Shown here piece after piece: positions 21,721 through 32,715 of a stretch of 64,000 bases of DNA. The position numbers were made by a program, and so were the translations under genes. The stretch's first letter is position 1. Every line of letters starts with the position of its first letter. Below the pieces are notes generated by a model. The model worked only from the letters and a program-made list of their open reading frames with translations, was not told the DNA's origin and did not search any database. The DNA is from Ichthyophis bannanicus (Eukaryota > Chordata > Amphibia > Gymnophiona > Ichthyophiidae), in NCBI GenBank assembly GCA_033557465.1, contig CM066037.1:199515156-199579155 (forward strand), written 5' to 3'.

Positions 21721-22162
21721 CAATTTATCAAGGTGCACTTGGAAATTCCTCTTAATCAAGCCTGTGCCACCCAACACAATAGGAAATATTTCTGTATCTT
21801 TCGGCCACATTTTCTTGGTCTCTGACTGGTACTTGAAGATCTTTTTCCTTTCCACATGATTCACAGAATAATTACTTGGAACTGAGTGTCATTCTGTGTT
21901 TTTTTTTCTTTATCGCTTTGCCTGGTTTTGTTGCATCCAGCTTTTTATCACTTAGAAGGTGAATATACTAGGAGGTATCATAGCCTCTTCGTTCTCAGTA
22001 ATTCTCGTAAGGTCATGATCCTGGTGTTTTTCTAGTACCGTGATGTTATAAGGTTGTACAATTTTCAATGTATGTGACATGCCACTTGTGCCTTTCTGTA
22101 TAGAAAGTTTCTGCCATCATAACTTCACAACTGGCTAGAAAATGAGTAACTATTTCTGGTCT
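21721..22162. other. Unassigned DNA between two LINEs
   Basis: No repeat or gene that I can place. It contains a T run at 21899-21911. Confidence 0.4.
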
Positions 22163-22350
22163 TACATAGTAACATAGTAAATGACGGCAGATAAAGACCA
22201 GTATGGTCCATCTAGTCTGCCCAGTAAGATGGCAAGAGTAGGTACACCTGCCACTCTGTGCAGGCCACCCATCCCCATGTCTTTGTTTAGGGGTGAACCC
22301 ACTGCTCCGTGTAGGACACCCCTATTTGTTGGGAAATTAGATGGTTAAGT

Positions 22351-23724
22351 TTATTTTGATTTTATCCTGTTGCTGTAAAGGGATCCACTGTGTCTGTCCC
22401 ATGCCATCTTGAATTCTGTCACTGTATTTGCCCTCACTGCTTCCATCGGGAGGGCATTCCAAGCATCCACCACCCTTTCAGTGAAAAAGTATTTCCTGAC
22501 ATTGCCTTTCAATTTACCCCCTTGCAGGTTCACGTTATGCCCTCTAGTTTTACAGCTTCCCCGTCTTTGGAAGAGGTTTGTTTGTTCATTATTTCTCTTT
22601 AAGTATTTAAAGGTTTGAATCATATCTCCTCTATCCCTTCTCTCTTCCAGAGTGTACATATTTAGGTCTTCAAATCCCTTCTCATAAGGCTTCTGACGCA
22701 GGCTCCAAATCATTTTGGTTGCCCTCCTCTGAACAGTTTCCAGTCTTTTTATATCCTTTGCAAGATATGGTCTCCAAAACTGAACACAGTATTCCAAGTG
22801 AGGCCTCACCAGTGACTTATACAGTGGCATTAATACCTCTTCCTTTCTGCTGGTAATTCCTCTTTGTATGCAGCCCAACATCCTCCTGGCTTTTGCCACC
22901 GCCTTGTCGCACTGTTTTGCCACCTTGAGATGCTCAGAAATCACACCAAGGTCCTTCTCCTGATCAATGCACACCAACCTCTCACCCCTTATCGTATACA
23001 TTTCCCTTGGATTTCTGCTTCCCAAGTGCATGACACTGCACTTCTTCGCATTAAATCTTAACTGCCAAGCATTAGACCATTCTTCCCGCTTTTGTAGATC
23101 TTTCCTCATGTTATCCACTCCCTCAGGAGAGTCCACTCTGTTGCAAATTTTCGTGTCATCTGCAAAAAGACAGACTTTTCCATTCAGTCCTTCAGCAATA
23201 TTACTCACAAATACATTGAACAGTGCAGGACCAAGGACCGAACCCTGGGGCACCCCGCTAATCACCCTCCTTTCATCCGAGTGAGCTCCATTTACCATCA
23301 CTTTCTGTCGTCTGTTAGTCAACCAATTTCTGATCCAGTTCACCACCTTGGGATCCATCCCCAACCTACTGAGTTTATTGATAAGCCTCCTATGAGGAAC
23401 AGTATCAAAGGCTTTGCTGAAATCCAGGTAGATGACATCCATCGCATGCCCCTGATCTAGTTCTTTGGTCACCCAGTCAAAGAACTCAATCAGGTTTGTT
23501 TGGCAAGATCGTCCTTCGCTAAAACCTTGTTGCCTTGGATCATGCAACCTGTTGGTTTTGAGAAAGTCCACTATTCGCTCTTTCAGGAGCACTTCCATTT
23601 CTTTTCCCGCCACCGAGGTAAGGCTCACGGGCCTGTAGTTTGTCACTTCTTCCCTGTCACCACTTTTGTGAAGAGGTACCACATCAGCCATTCTCCAGTC
23701 CTGAGGAACTTCTCCTGTTTCCAA
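22351..23724 (-). CDS. LINE reverse transcriptase, open over 457 codons but partial
   Basis: An uninterrupted minus-strand frame with the RT motifs in order: [75 protein letters not shown] (catalytic ADD intact), then LGSRNPREMYTIRG and the C-terminal HLEYCVQFWRPYLAKDIKRL segment. The enzyme would copy LINE RNA at a nicked chromosomal target. The first Met is internal: the true ORF2 should begin with the endonuclease, which is displaced by an insertion and a deletion, so the call is a fragment with an intact RT domain. The relatively clean frame suggests a younger copy than most in the window. Confidence 0.8.
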   Translation of the reverse strand: METGEVPQDWRMADVVPLHKSGDREEVTNYRPVSLTSVAGKEMEVLLKERIVDFLKTNRLHDPRQQGFSEGRSCQTNLIEFFDWVTKELDQGHAMDVIYLDFSKAFDTVPHRRLINKLSRLGMDPKVVNWIRNWLTNRRQKVMVNGAHSDERRVISGVPQGSVLGPALFNVFVSNIAEGLNGKVCLFADDTKICNRVDSPEGVDNMRKDLQKREEWSNAWQLRFNAKKCSVMHLGSRNPREMYTIRGERLVCIDQEKDLGVISEHLKVAKQCDKAVAKARRMLGCIQRGITSRKEEVLMPLYKSLVRPHLEYCVQFWRPYLAKDIKRLETVQRRATKMIWSLRQKPYEKGFEDLNMYTLEERRDRGDMIQTFKYLKRNNEQTNLFQRRGSCKTRGHNVNLQGGKLKGNVRKYFFTERVVDAWNALPMEAVRANTVTEFKMAWDRHSGSLYSNRIKSK

Positions 23725-23869
23725 GGATCTGTTGAAAACGTCCTTTAATGGCCCTGCAAGAAACTCTCTGAGCTATTTCAGTATCCTGGGATGTATCCCA
23801 TCTGGTCCCATGGCTTGTCTACATTCAGTTTTGCAAGTTGTTCTAGCACATCATCTTCTGTGAATGGTT

Positions 23870-24108
23870 TGGTATCTACTTGGCTATTTTACTGAAGTCA
23901 ATGTTTTTGAAGTTTAGGACTTTGAGCTTGCTATGATTGGACAGCACCTTGGCTTTTATCTCAAACCACACCGTGTGATGATCACTGCTGCTTACAGGGG
24001 CACCCACCCAGACATTCGACACGCTATCACTGTTGGTGAGCATTAAATCCAGCAATGAGCTTTCCCTGGTTGGTTCCATCACCATTTGTCTAAGTAATGC
24101 ATCTTGGA
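23870..24108 (-). pseudogene. LINE endonuclease, C-terminal piece
   Basis: The minus strand gives SFQDALLRQMVMEPTRESSL, LLDLMLTNSDSVSNVWVGAP and SSSDHHTVWFEI, the C-terminal part of an apurinic-type LINE endonuclease with the SDH catalytic motif. Its N-terminal part is at 26217-26751, across the CR1 insertion. Downstream it runs into a shortened spacer before RT. Confidence 0.8.
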
Positions 24109-26216
24109 AGGAAGTCCAAAAAACTGCCAGCATGGTTTAAAGGTGAGGTCAGAGAGGCAGCTGTTGCCAAAAAAGCATCTTTCAGGAAATGGAAAAAAGA
24201 GCCAAACGACGAAACCTGGAAACAGCACAAGCACTGACAAGTCAAATGCAAGGCATTGATAAGGTAGGCAAAGGGAGAATTTGAGAAGAAGCTTACTGCG
24301 GAAGCAAAAACATGAAATAAAGACTTTTTCAAGTACATTCATAGCAAAAAACCTGTGAGAAAGTCAGTTGGCCCATTAGATGATAGAGGGGTTAAAGGGG
24401 CAATAGGAGGCGACAAGGCAATAGCTGAGAGACTGAATGAATTCTTTGCTTCGGTCTTTACTGAGGAAGATGTAGGGATGTTACCCATGACTGAAGTGGT
24501 ATTTAAAGGTGCGGAAGAATTGAAGGAAATATCGATACATCGGGAAGATGTATTACAACTATTAGATAAACTGAAGAGTAGCAAATCACCTGGGCTGGAT
24601 GGTATACATCCAAGGGTGTTGAAAGAACTGAAATATGAGATTGCAGACCTGCTATTAGTAATCTGTGAACTTTCATTAAAATCATCTGTAATACCTGAAG
24701 ATTGGAGGATCGCCAATGTAACGCCAATTTTTAAAAGGGTTCCAGGGATGATCCGGGAAACTACAGACCAGTGAGCCTGACGTCAGTACTGGGAAAAATG
24801 TTAGAAACCATCCTAAAGAACAAAATTACTCAGCATGTAGATAGTCATGGCCTAATGGGAGACAGCCAACATGGCTTTAGACAAGAAAGATCTTGTCTTA
24901 CTAATCTGTTATGGTTTTTTTTGAAGGTGTGAATAAACAGGTGGACAAAGGTGAGTCTGTTGATATAATGTATTTGGACTTTCAGAAAGCCTTTGACAAG
25001 GTCCCTCATCAGAGATCTTTGGCAAAACTAAAGAGTCATGGGATAGGAGGCAGTGTACTATTGTGGATCAGGAACTGGTTAAAAGATAGAAAGCAGAGGG
25101 TAGGGCTAAATGGCCAATTTTCCCAGTGGAGAAAGGTGAATAGTGGTGTACCCCAGGGATCTCTGCTGGGTCCACTGCTTTTTGACATATTCATAAATGA
25201 CCTGGAAAAGGGAATAACGAGTGAGGTTATCAAATTTGCAGATGACACAAAACTATTTAAAGTTGTTAAAACCCAAGAGGATTGTGTAAAATTGCAAGAG
25301 GATCTTGATAAATTGGAAGACTGGGCATCAAAATGGCAGATGAAATTTAATGTGTATAAGTGCAAAGTTATGCACCTAGGGAAGAACAACCTAAACTATG
25401 GTTACACGATGCAAGGTTCCACATTAGGAACCACCACCCAGGAAAAAGATTTAGGCGTCATTGTGGATAACATGTTAAAACCCTTGGCTCAGTGTGCAGC
25501 GGCGGCCAAGAGAGCAAATAGAATGCTAGGTATCATAAGGAAAGGAATGGAAAATAAAACAAAAGATATTATAATGCCTCTATATCGTTCCATGGTGAGA
25601 CCGCACCTTGAATATTGTGTGCAATTCTGGTAGCCGTATCTTAAAAAGGATATAGCGTTATTAGAAAAGGTTCAGAGGAGAGCCACCAAAATGGTAAAGG
25701 GGATGGAAGGATACTCCTGTGAAGAAAGGCTAAAAAGGTTAGGGCTCTTTAACCTGGAAAAGAGACGGCTGAGGGGAGATACGATAGAAGTCTATAAATT
25801 AATGAATGGAGTGGAACGGGTAAATGTAGATCGATTGTTTACGTTATCAGAATATAGAAAGACTAGGGGACATGCAATGAAGCTACAGGGTAAAACTATT
25901 TAAGACTAATAAAAGAAAATATTTTTTTACTCAACGTGTAATCAAACTCTGGAATTTATTACCGGAGGATGTAGTAAAGGCTGTTAGTGTAGCTGGATTT
26001 AAAAAAGGTTTGGACAAGTTCCTGGAGGAAAGGTCCATAAACCATTAAGAATGGACCCAGGATATCAATGCTTGACCCAATACAAGCATTGTGGAACCTG
26101 TGTCTTTTGGGGAAACTGCTAGGTACATATGACCTAGATTGGCCACTGTTGGAAACAGGATACTGGGCTTGATGGACCTTGGTCTGACCCTGTATGGCAT
26201 CTCTTATGTTCTTATG
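24109..26216 (+). mobile_element. CR1-type LINE copy inserted in the minus-strand LINE
   Basis: It starts mid-ORF2 at GTCCAAAAAACTGCCAGCATG (the equivalent of 30616) and ends with the CR1 3' end CTTATGTTCTTATG at 26216. The flanks GGAAG (24108 side) and GGAAAG (26216 side) may be a short target duplication. Both flanks are adjacent pieces of one endonuclease domain, which proves insertion into the older LINE. Confidence 0.85.
24130..25906 (+). pseudogene. CR1 ORF2 fragment, several lesions
   Basis: RT motifs are present: MYLDFQKAFDKVPHQRS near 24967, SGVPQGSLLGPLLFDIF near 25143 and FADDTKLFKVV near 25236. Lesions relative to the sister copies include a 1-nt loss near 24736 (TTTTTAAAAGGGTT), an extra T run near 24911, a TCG to TAG stop at 25630 inside QFWSPYLKK, and an extra A near 25892 after KLQGK. 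Not translatable as one protein. Confidence 0.82.
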
Positions 26217-26751
26217 GAAAGCATCCACAATTTTTTTGCTTCTTTCCAGATTTGCAGAAGGAGTAATCCAATCCACATCGGGTAGATTAAAGTCACCCAA
26301 TATGATCACTTTCCCATTTTGTAGCTATCTTGGCAATATCTATAATCAATTCGTTATCTCTCTCTTCGAATTGAGTCTGACGTCTGTAGACTACAGCAGT
26401 AGGGACGACAGTGCCATCTCCTTTTTCCAACACAATCCAGAGCGCTGCTTCTTTTCCCCATGCCCCCTGCATTTGAGTAGCTTTGATATTGCTTTTGACA
26501 TACAAGGCTACTCCTCCTCCTTTTCCAATTTCTCTGTCTCTCCTGAATAGATTATAGCCAGCTATGGCTATATCCCAATCATGTGATTCATTAAACCATG
26601 TTTCTGTAATGGCCACAATGTCCAAGTCCATTTCCACCATTAGGGCTTCCAGGTCCGGAACTTTGTTGGCTAAGCTTCGAGCATTTGTGCTCATTGCTTT
26701 CCAGCATTTAACTGGCTTGCATGCATTTTGCATTGATTTTGTTTTGCCCAC
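26217..26751 (-). pseudogene. LINE ORF2 N-terminus, apurinic-type endonuclease
   Basis: From Met at 26751: STNARSLANKVPDLEALMVE, DIVAITETWFNESHDWD, GGGVALYVKSNIKA and ILGDFNLPDVDWI. These are the N-terminal motifs of LINE endonucleases (catalytic Glu in TETW, Asp in GDFN). There is a frame shift near 26300 (between SDHIG and MIILGDFN). It is cut at 26217 by the CR1 copy. Confidence 0.8.
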
Positions 26752-27053
26752 TTCTTCCCACTTGTCTTTGATGTGTGGTTCAAAAGTGTGGCTGTTTCTG
26801 ATGTTATTCTATTTTTGCCGGGAGTGACATCCTGAACATCTCCTTCCCCATCCGTCACCCCCTTTTTGTAGTTTAAATGCATATCCACATACTGCCTGAA
26901 TTTTTCACTTAGGTTTCTTTTCCCTGCGAGAGAGAGTTGTAGTCCATCAGCACAGTATAATCTCTTGTTGGTCCATCTGTTTCCCCAGTCGCCTATACAT
27001 CTGAATCCTTCTCGTTTGCACCAGGTCTGGAGCCTTACTGACAAAATCTGCAT
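26691..27053 (-). pseudogene. LINE ORF1 C-terminal part, SGNH esterase-like
   Basis: The minus-strand frame has LQTWCKREGFRCIGDWGNRW, LYCADGLQLSLAGKRNLSEK, then a Lys-rich tail. The G-F-x-x-I-x-x-W and D-G-x-x-L-S-x-x-G pattern is that of the ORF1 esterase of CR1/L2 LINEs, where the usual text is DGxHLS. Here the His is replaced by Gln (DGLQLS), which would remove the catalytic His. Only the last part of ORF1 is present. Confidence 0.6.
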
Positions 27054-27169
27054 ATGTCAGTTTTCCCAGTTTTTTTATTTTACGCATGCTGTGAATCATC
27101 TTGCCCATAATACACTGGTTGAGATTGCAGCTATCAATCTCTCAGCCTTCGGTTTCAATTCACCTGTCC

Positions 27170-28090
27170 CTGTATAAAGCATGTTTTACACTTGTAAAAT
27201 GGCTTTTATAGAATTATGCAGCCAAATGGACACACAAAAGTATGCACATTGATAGAATTAAGTGTATGCATTCCTGGAGGCATTAATTTGGGGGGAGCAG
27301 GGGCAACATTGTGATTTACATGCACATTTTATATAATACACGTATAGATACATGGGGGCTTATATGACAAAATGCCCGTTTATGCCTATTTCATAAAGAA
27401 AATATAGACACGCAACACCTTTTATAAAATATGCTTGTACAGTGACCCACAATAATGCAGAAATACTATCACATGAATTTACACCTTTAGAAAAAAGGTG
27501 TTGCTTATGTGTGTATGTGGAGGAGTGGAGGAGTAGCCTAGTGGTTAGAACACTGGCTTGGTAACCAAGCAACCAAGGTTCGATTCCCACTAGCACTCCT
27601 TGTGGCGTTGGGTAAGTCACTTAACCCTCCATTGCCTCGGAAGAAAGGCCTGGCAATCTACTTCCAGTGACACTGCCAAGAAAAGACAGGAGCTTCAGAA
27701 CTGACTCGAAGGCACACGTTGCTTGCATGTGTGTATGTATAAAATATGCATGTACAGAGCAACTCTGCCAAACTATTCTCTTGGGAACACTTACATGCAG
27801 ACCCATGTAAAGGAAGGTGCTGTCTTGTAGTGTGCCTACTTTTTATGCACTTATTCTTGCACACAGTTTTCTAAGAACATGTTTTTGCCTGTAAAATATG
27901 CTTAACATAGGAGGAAAACTTCATACATTTTCCCCATGAGAGTATCCACGCATTTATACTTTCAGAGCTGGTATAAATTTTGTGTGAGAAAATTTGTGTG
28001 CCTTCAGGTTTGGTTCGGAGCGCCTGTTATATAAAGGCACATACGTGCCTGGGTTTCCTTTTTATTTTTAAAAAAGGCTCTTTTTGGACA
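27170..28090. repeat. AT-rich dispersed repeat, split by a SINE
   Basis: Recurrent phrases such as TAAAATATGCATGTACAG, TGTATAAAGCATGTTTTACA and TATATAAAGGCACATACGTG link this stretch to 12660-12770 and 20100-20450. A SINE with a 12-bp duplication splits it at 27519-27726. There is no coding signal. The type (old MITE or satellite-like) is unknown. Confidence 0.45.
27519..27726 (+). mobile_element. tRNA-derived SINE with 12-bp target duplication
   Basis: The head GGAGTAGCCTAGTGGTTAGA has the A box TAGCCTAGTGG. AGGTTCGATTCCCACTAGCA contains a perfect B box GGTTCGATTCC. CACTCCTTGTGGCGTTGGGT and CTTAACCCTCCATTGCCTCG follow. The flanking repeats ATGTGTGTATGT at 27507-27518 and 27727-27738 are identical. 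This is the clearest SINE in the window. Confidence 0.85.
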
Positions 28091-28506
28091 TTTGTATTTC
28101 ACATAGATGCTTCTTTTATGAAATACATATACTGATCAGTCTGTTGCTTTTCTACTTATAATATAAATCTAATATTGCAAATATCAGTCTTCAGAGTATT
28201 TTAGCAAAGATAGTCGAGCTTTGAGCATGCTAACTTTTAAAACCTAAATATGTAGACTGAAATGTGATGTGAACTATGTGGTGATTACAAACTGTTTTTG
28301 TTTGCTTTCACACACACTATCAGTGTTATCTACAGGGTTCTTGTTGCACTGTATGAGAAAAATACCAGTTGCTGCAGCCTTGGATCGCCCAAGTTTTGGT
28401 ATTGGGCAAGTGATAGGAGTGGAGCACTTGTCCAGTGACACAGTGCTCATATCTATATCTAAGGCCTTGGAATTGTACGCACAGAATGTTGGCACAACAT
28501 CGGTTC
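28091..28506. other. Unassigned DNA left of the Tc1 element
   Basis: A reading frame across 28269-28628 extends into the Tc1 end and has no domain signal, so it is not called as a gene. Confidence 0.4.
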
Positions 28507-28536
28507 CAGTTGTGGTCAACATTATTGGTACCCTTG

Positions 28537-29436
28537 CAGTTCAACCCCTATATCCAATATCCAATATCTCCTTAAAAAAAAAAGTGACCAGTGAAATGGC
28601 TTTGGACTGTATATGCGCATACATTTGACACATAAAAGAATCAAATAAATAAAACAGGACCAATTAAAAAAAGGAAATTACAGTAGTATAAAAACTGGGA
28701 CATTTCCAGGACATGACTATTAATTCAAAAACCCGAACAGTGTGACCACTATAATATATCATCTAAGAAGGTGCACAACATTCATTCACTAACTTGCCAA
28801 CTATAAATTCCCATAGTCTAATGGACAGGACTTACCTCTTTATATATTTATGTTTTTTGTCGGATCATCTGTTTTGAGGATGCAAAAACATACTCTTGCT
28901 ACAGACCCTCCATTTTAATCAAATTTAAAAGGCCAACCAGGCCGACACCGCGTGAGGCTATGTGGTACTCTAACCCAGCCACCGCAAACTTCAAAGTTCT
29001 TTGAAACCTGTTATTTTTAATTCCAGTTCAATCAGAACACAGTTTCACATATCCAGACATGTCAGTATTGCCCAAAAGATGGAAATACTCATCTGATAAA
29101 GTCATTGGAGAGCCTTAGCCTATGATGAACTAATTCAAAGGTGGCAACATGCCGTTATCCTTCCCGATTCAAAAGGCCAATAAAGCTGTCTCCATTTTCT
29201 TCAATGACACTTACATAGCAGGGCACTCGAACAAGCTGTTGGGTACTGCGACACAAGCCGTTGTCATGACTATTGGCATCCTTATAAACAATTCAAACAG
29301 AAGAACCACATTCCCATTGCAGTAAAATTAGGCGCACCTGTGCTTGATTGTCAATACTCACATGATGTGAATCAACCAATGAATGATGGCTCTAATGTTT
29401 AAAATGGCCACATTCACTCCCTGTTCCATTTTCACA
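28537..29436. other. Tc1 left non-coding part with possible extra insertion
   Basis: Starts with Tc1-like text after the terminal repeat, includes an A run at 28577 and ends with leader text just before the transposase start. 28750-29300 lacks Tc1 resemblance. Nothing coding is supported. Confidence 0.4.
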
Positions 29437-29756
29437 ATGGTGAAGACAAAAGAACTGTCTGAGACCGTCAGAAAAGCCATTATCACCAAATATCAAACTT
29501 CCAAAGGGTACAAGGCCATCTTCAAAGACCTTGGAATTCCTGAGTCTATAGTTTGCAATGTTATTAAGTGGTTTCCTGCTCATGGAACTGTCAAGAACCC
29601 CCACAGGACGTGGTAGGAAGAAGAAAATTAGTCCAAGTCTTCAAAGGTTAGTGCAAACTTTTGGAAAGACACCCTGTACAATATCCAAAGAGCTTAAAGC
29701 TGACCTGGAGCAATCTGGAGTGATGGTTTCAACCCGTACCAAATCCTGCACACTAA
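29437..29756 (+). pseudogene. Tc1 transposase, N-terminal part
   Basis: The Met at 29437 gives MVKTKELSETVRKAIITKYQ, then GYKAIFKDLGIPESIVCNVI, a paired helix-turn-helix DNA-binding domain as at the start of Tc1 transposases. After a frameshift near 29600 the text continues GRGRKKKISPSLQRLVQTF (the GRPR-like linker) and LKADLEQSGVMVSTRT. It is cut by the CR1 insertion near 29757. The enzyme would bind the terminal repeats and cut and paste the element. Confidence 0.82.
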
Positions 29757-32715
29757 ACACTTGTATGCAAATGCTAGAAGTCTAAAGAATAAGATGGGAG
29801 AGTTAGAATATATAGCACTAAATGAAAGGTTAGATATGATTGGAATATCAGAGACATGGTGGAAGGAGGACAACCAGTGGGACACTGTGATACCTGGGTA
29901 CAAACTATATTGTAATGATAGAGCTGATCAAATTGGTGGAGGGGTTGCTCTCTGTTAGAGAGGGCATTGACTCAGAAAGGATTAAAGTTTTGCAGGAAAC
30001 AAAATCTGCTGTAGAATCTATATGGATTAAAATTCCATATAAAAGGGGGAAGGCAATGGCAGTGGGGGTGTACTATCGAGCACCTGGCCAGAATGACCAA
30101 ATGGATTATGAAATGCTCCAAGAAATCAAGGAAGCTAACAAAAGTTACAGCGCAGTAATAATAATGGGTGATTTCAATTACCCCAGTATTGACTGTGTCA
30201 GTGTCACATCAGGACATGCTAGGGAGATAAAGTTCCTAGATGAAATAAATGACTGCTTCTTGGAGCAGCTGGTTCATGAACCGACCAGAGGGGAAGCCAT
30301 ATTAGACCTAGTCCTTAGTGGAACACCAGATCTAGTGCAAGAGATAAGGGTGTTGGGGCCACTTGGCAATAGCGATCATAGCATGATCGCCTTTGATTTA
30401 ATTAGTGGAGGAGGGATAGTAAGGAAATCCACAGTACTACCTTTTAACTTTCGAAAGGGAGACTATGATAAAATGAGGAAAACAGTTAAGAAAAAACTAA
30501 AAGGAGCAGTTGCAAAGGTTAAAGACATACATCAAGCTTGGGTGTTGTTGAAAAATACTATCTTGGAAGCCCAGACCAGCTGTATTCCACGCTTTAAGAA
30601 AAGTGGAAGGAAATCCAAAAAACTGCCAGCATGGTTTAAAGGTGAGGTCAGAGAGGCTGTTGTTGCCAAAAAAGCATCTTTCTGGAAATGGAAAAAAGAG
30701 CCAAACGACGAAGCCTGGAAAAAGCACAAGCACTGGCAAGTCAAATGCAAGGCATTGATAAGGCAGGCAAAGAGAGAATTTGAGAAGAAGCTTGCTGCGG
30801 AAGCAAAAACACTAAATAAAGACCTTTTCAAGTACATTCGTAGCAAAAAACCTGTGAGAGAGTCAGTTGGTCCATTAGATGATAAAGGGGTTAAAGGAGC
30901 ACTAAGAGGTGACAAGGCGATAGCGGAGAGACTGAATGAATTCTTCGCTTCGGTCTTTACTGAGGAAGATGTAGGGATGTTACCCATGACTGAAGTGGTA
31001 TTTAAAGGTGCCGAAGAATTGAAGGAAATATCGATACATCGGGAAGATGTCTTACAACAATTAGATAAACTGAAGAGTAGCAAATCACCTGGGCCGGATG
31101 GCATACATCCAAGGGTGTTGAAAGAACTGAAATATGAGATTGCAGACCTGCTATCAGTAATCTGTGAACTATCATTAAAATCATCTCTAATACCTGAAGA
31201 TTGGAGGATCGCCAATGTAACACCAATTTTTAAAAAGGGTTCCAGGGGTGATCCGGGAAACTACAGACTGGTGAGCCTGACGTCAGTACTGGGAAAAATG
31301 GTAGAAACCATCATAAAGAATAAAATTACTCAGCATGTAGATAGTCACAACCTAATGGGAGACAGCCAACATGGCTTTAGGCAAGGAAGATCTTGTCTTA
31401 CTAATCTGTTATGTTTTTTTGAAGGAGTGAATAAACAGGTGGACAAAGGTGAGTCGGTTGATATTGTGTATCTGGACTTTCAGAAAGCCTTTGACAAGGT
31501 CCCTCATCAGAGACTTTTGGTAAAACTAAAGAGTCATGGGATAGGAGGCAGTGTACTATTGTGGATCAGGAACTGGTTAAAAGATAGAAAGCAGAGGGTA
31601 GGGCTAAATGGCCAATTTTCCCAATGGAGAAAGGTGAATAGTGGTGTACCCCAGAGATCTGTGCTGGGTCCGCTGCTTTTTGACATATTCATAAATGACC
31701 TGGAAAGTGGAATAACGAGTGAGGTTATCAGATTTGCAGATGACACAAAACTATTTAAAGTTGTTAAAACCCAAGAGGATTGTGAAAAATTGCAAGAGGA
31801 TCTTGATAAATTGGAAGACTGGGCATCAAAATGGCAGATGAAATTTAATGTGGACAAGTGCAAGGTTATGCACCTAGGGAAGAACAACCCAAACTATGGT
31901 TACACGATGCAAGGTTTCACATTAAGAACCACCACCCAGGAAAAAGATTTAGGCATCATTGTGGATACCATGTTAAAACCCTCAGCCCAGTGTGCAGCGG
32001 CGGCCAAGAGAGCAAATAGAATGCTAGGTATGATAAGGAAAGGAATGGAAAATAAAACAAAAGATATTATAATGCCTCTATATCGTTCCATGGTAAGACC
32101 GCACCTTGAATATTGTGTGCAATTCTGGTCGCCGTATCTTAAAAAGGATATAGCGATTTTAGAAAAGGTTCAGAGAAGAGCCACCAAAATGGTAGAGGGG
32201 ATGGAAGGATACTCCTATGAGGAGAGGCTAAAAAGGTTAGGGCTCTTTAATCTGGAAAGGAGACGGCTGAGGGGAGATATGATAGAAGTCTATAAATTAA
32301 TGAACGGAGTGGAACGGGTAAACGTAGATCGATTGTTTACGTTATCAGAATATAGAAAGACTAGGGGACATGCAATGAAGCTACAGGGTAAACTATTTAA
32401 GACTAATAAAAGAAAATATTTTTTCACTCAACGTGTAATCATACTCTGGAATTTGTTACCAGAGGATGTAGTAAAGGCTGTTAGTGTAGCTGGGTTTAAA
32501 AAGGGTTTGGACAAGTTCCTGGAGGAAAGGTCCATAAACCATTATTAAGAAGTGACCGAAGATATCAATGCTTGACCCAGTACAAGCATTGTGGAACTTG
32601 TGTCTCTTGGGGAAACTGCTAGGTACATATGACCTAGATTGGCCACTGTTTGAAACAGAATACTGGGCTTGATGGACCTTGGTCTGACCCAGTATGGCAT
32701 ATCTTATGTTCTTAT
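29757..32715 (+). mobile_element. CR1-type LINE, best preserved copy
   Basis: Starts within the endonuclease (YANARSLKNKMGELEYIALN) and continues to the 3' end ATCTTATGTTCTTAT at 32715. Both flanks are Tc1 transposase sequence that would be contiguous without it (CACACTAAACAC on the left, GGACTTCATGGGTGATGGCC on the right). ORF1 and the 5' UTR are missing. Confidence 0.87.
29761..32548 (+). pseudogene. CR1 ORF2, endonuclease plus reverse transcriptase, one frameshift
   Basis: The endonuclease has ISETWWKEDNQWDT, GGGVAL, IMGDFNYPSIDC and LGNSDHSMIAF. A 2-nt loss near 29954 (GTTGCTCTCTGTTAGAGAG, where CTCTATGTTAG is expected) breaks the frame. After it the frame stays open for about 870 codons to a stop at 32546-32548. 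RT motifs are YLDFQKAFDKVPHQRLL, SGVPQRSVLGPLLF and FADDTKLFKVV; the C-terminus is EERSINHY. The GVPQG motif is GVPQR here, and NYRPVSLTS reads NYRLVSLTS, so the enzyme would probably be weak or dead even without the frameshift. Confidence 0.88.

Larger units (their letters stand above)
22163..24108 (-). mobile_element. Second CR1/L2-type LINE family, 3' part (left half of a split copy)
   Basis: The 3' end is at 22163 with ACATAGTAACATAGTAAATGA and GCAGATAAAGACCAGTATGG, a recognisable tetrapod LINE end that also occurs in pieces at 56185 and 56545. The element reads leftward through RT to part of the endonuclease at 24108, where a plus-strand CR1 interrupts it. The rest continues at 26217-27060. 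Between about 23750 and 23880 the endonuclease-to-RT spacer is shortened, so the copy also has an internal deletion. Confidence 0.85.
26217..27060 (-). mobile_element. Second LINE family, 5' part (right half of the split copy)
   Basis: Continues the minus-strand LINE of 22163-24108. It holds the N-terminal endonuclease of ORF2 and, further upstream, the end of ORF1. The two frames overlap by about 60 bp (ORF2 Met at 26751, ORF1 stop at 26691). The 5' limit near 27060 is uncertain. Confidence 0.8.

Noticed and set aside
27519..27600. Functional tRNA gene
   Set aside because: A and B boxes are present but the sequence continues into a SINE body with target duplications, and similar copies recur in the window.
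28269..28628. 119-codon frame as a candidate gene
   Set aside because: It crosses the Tc1 terminal repeat and an A run, with no domain.
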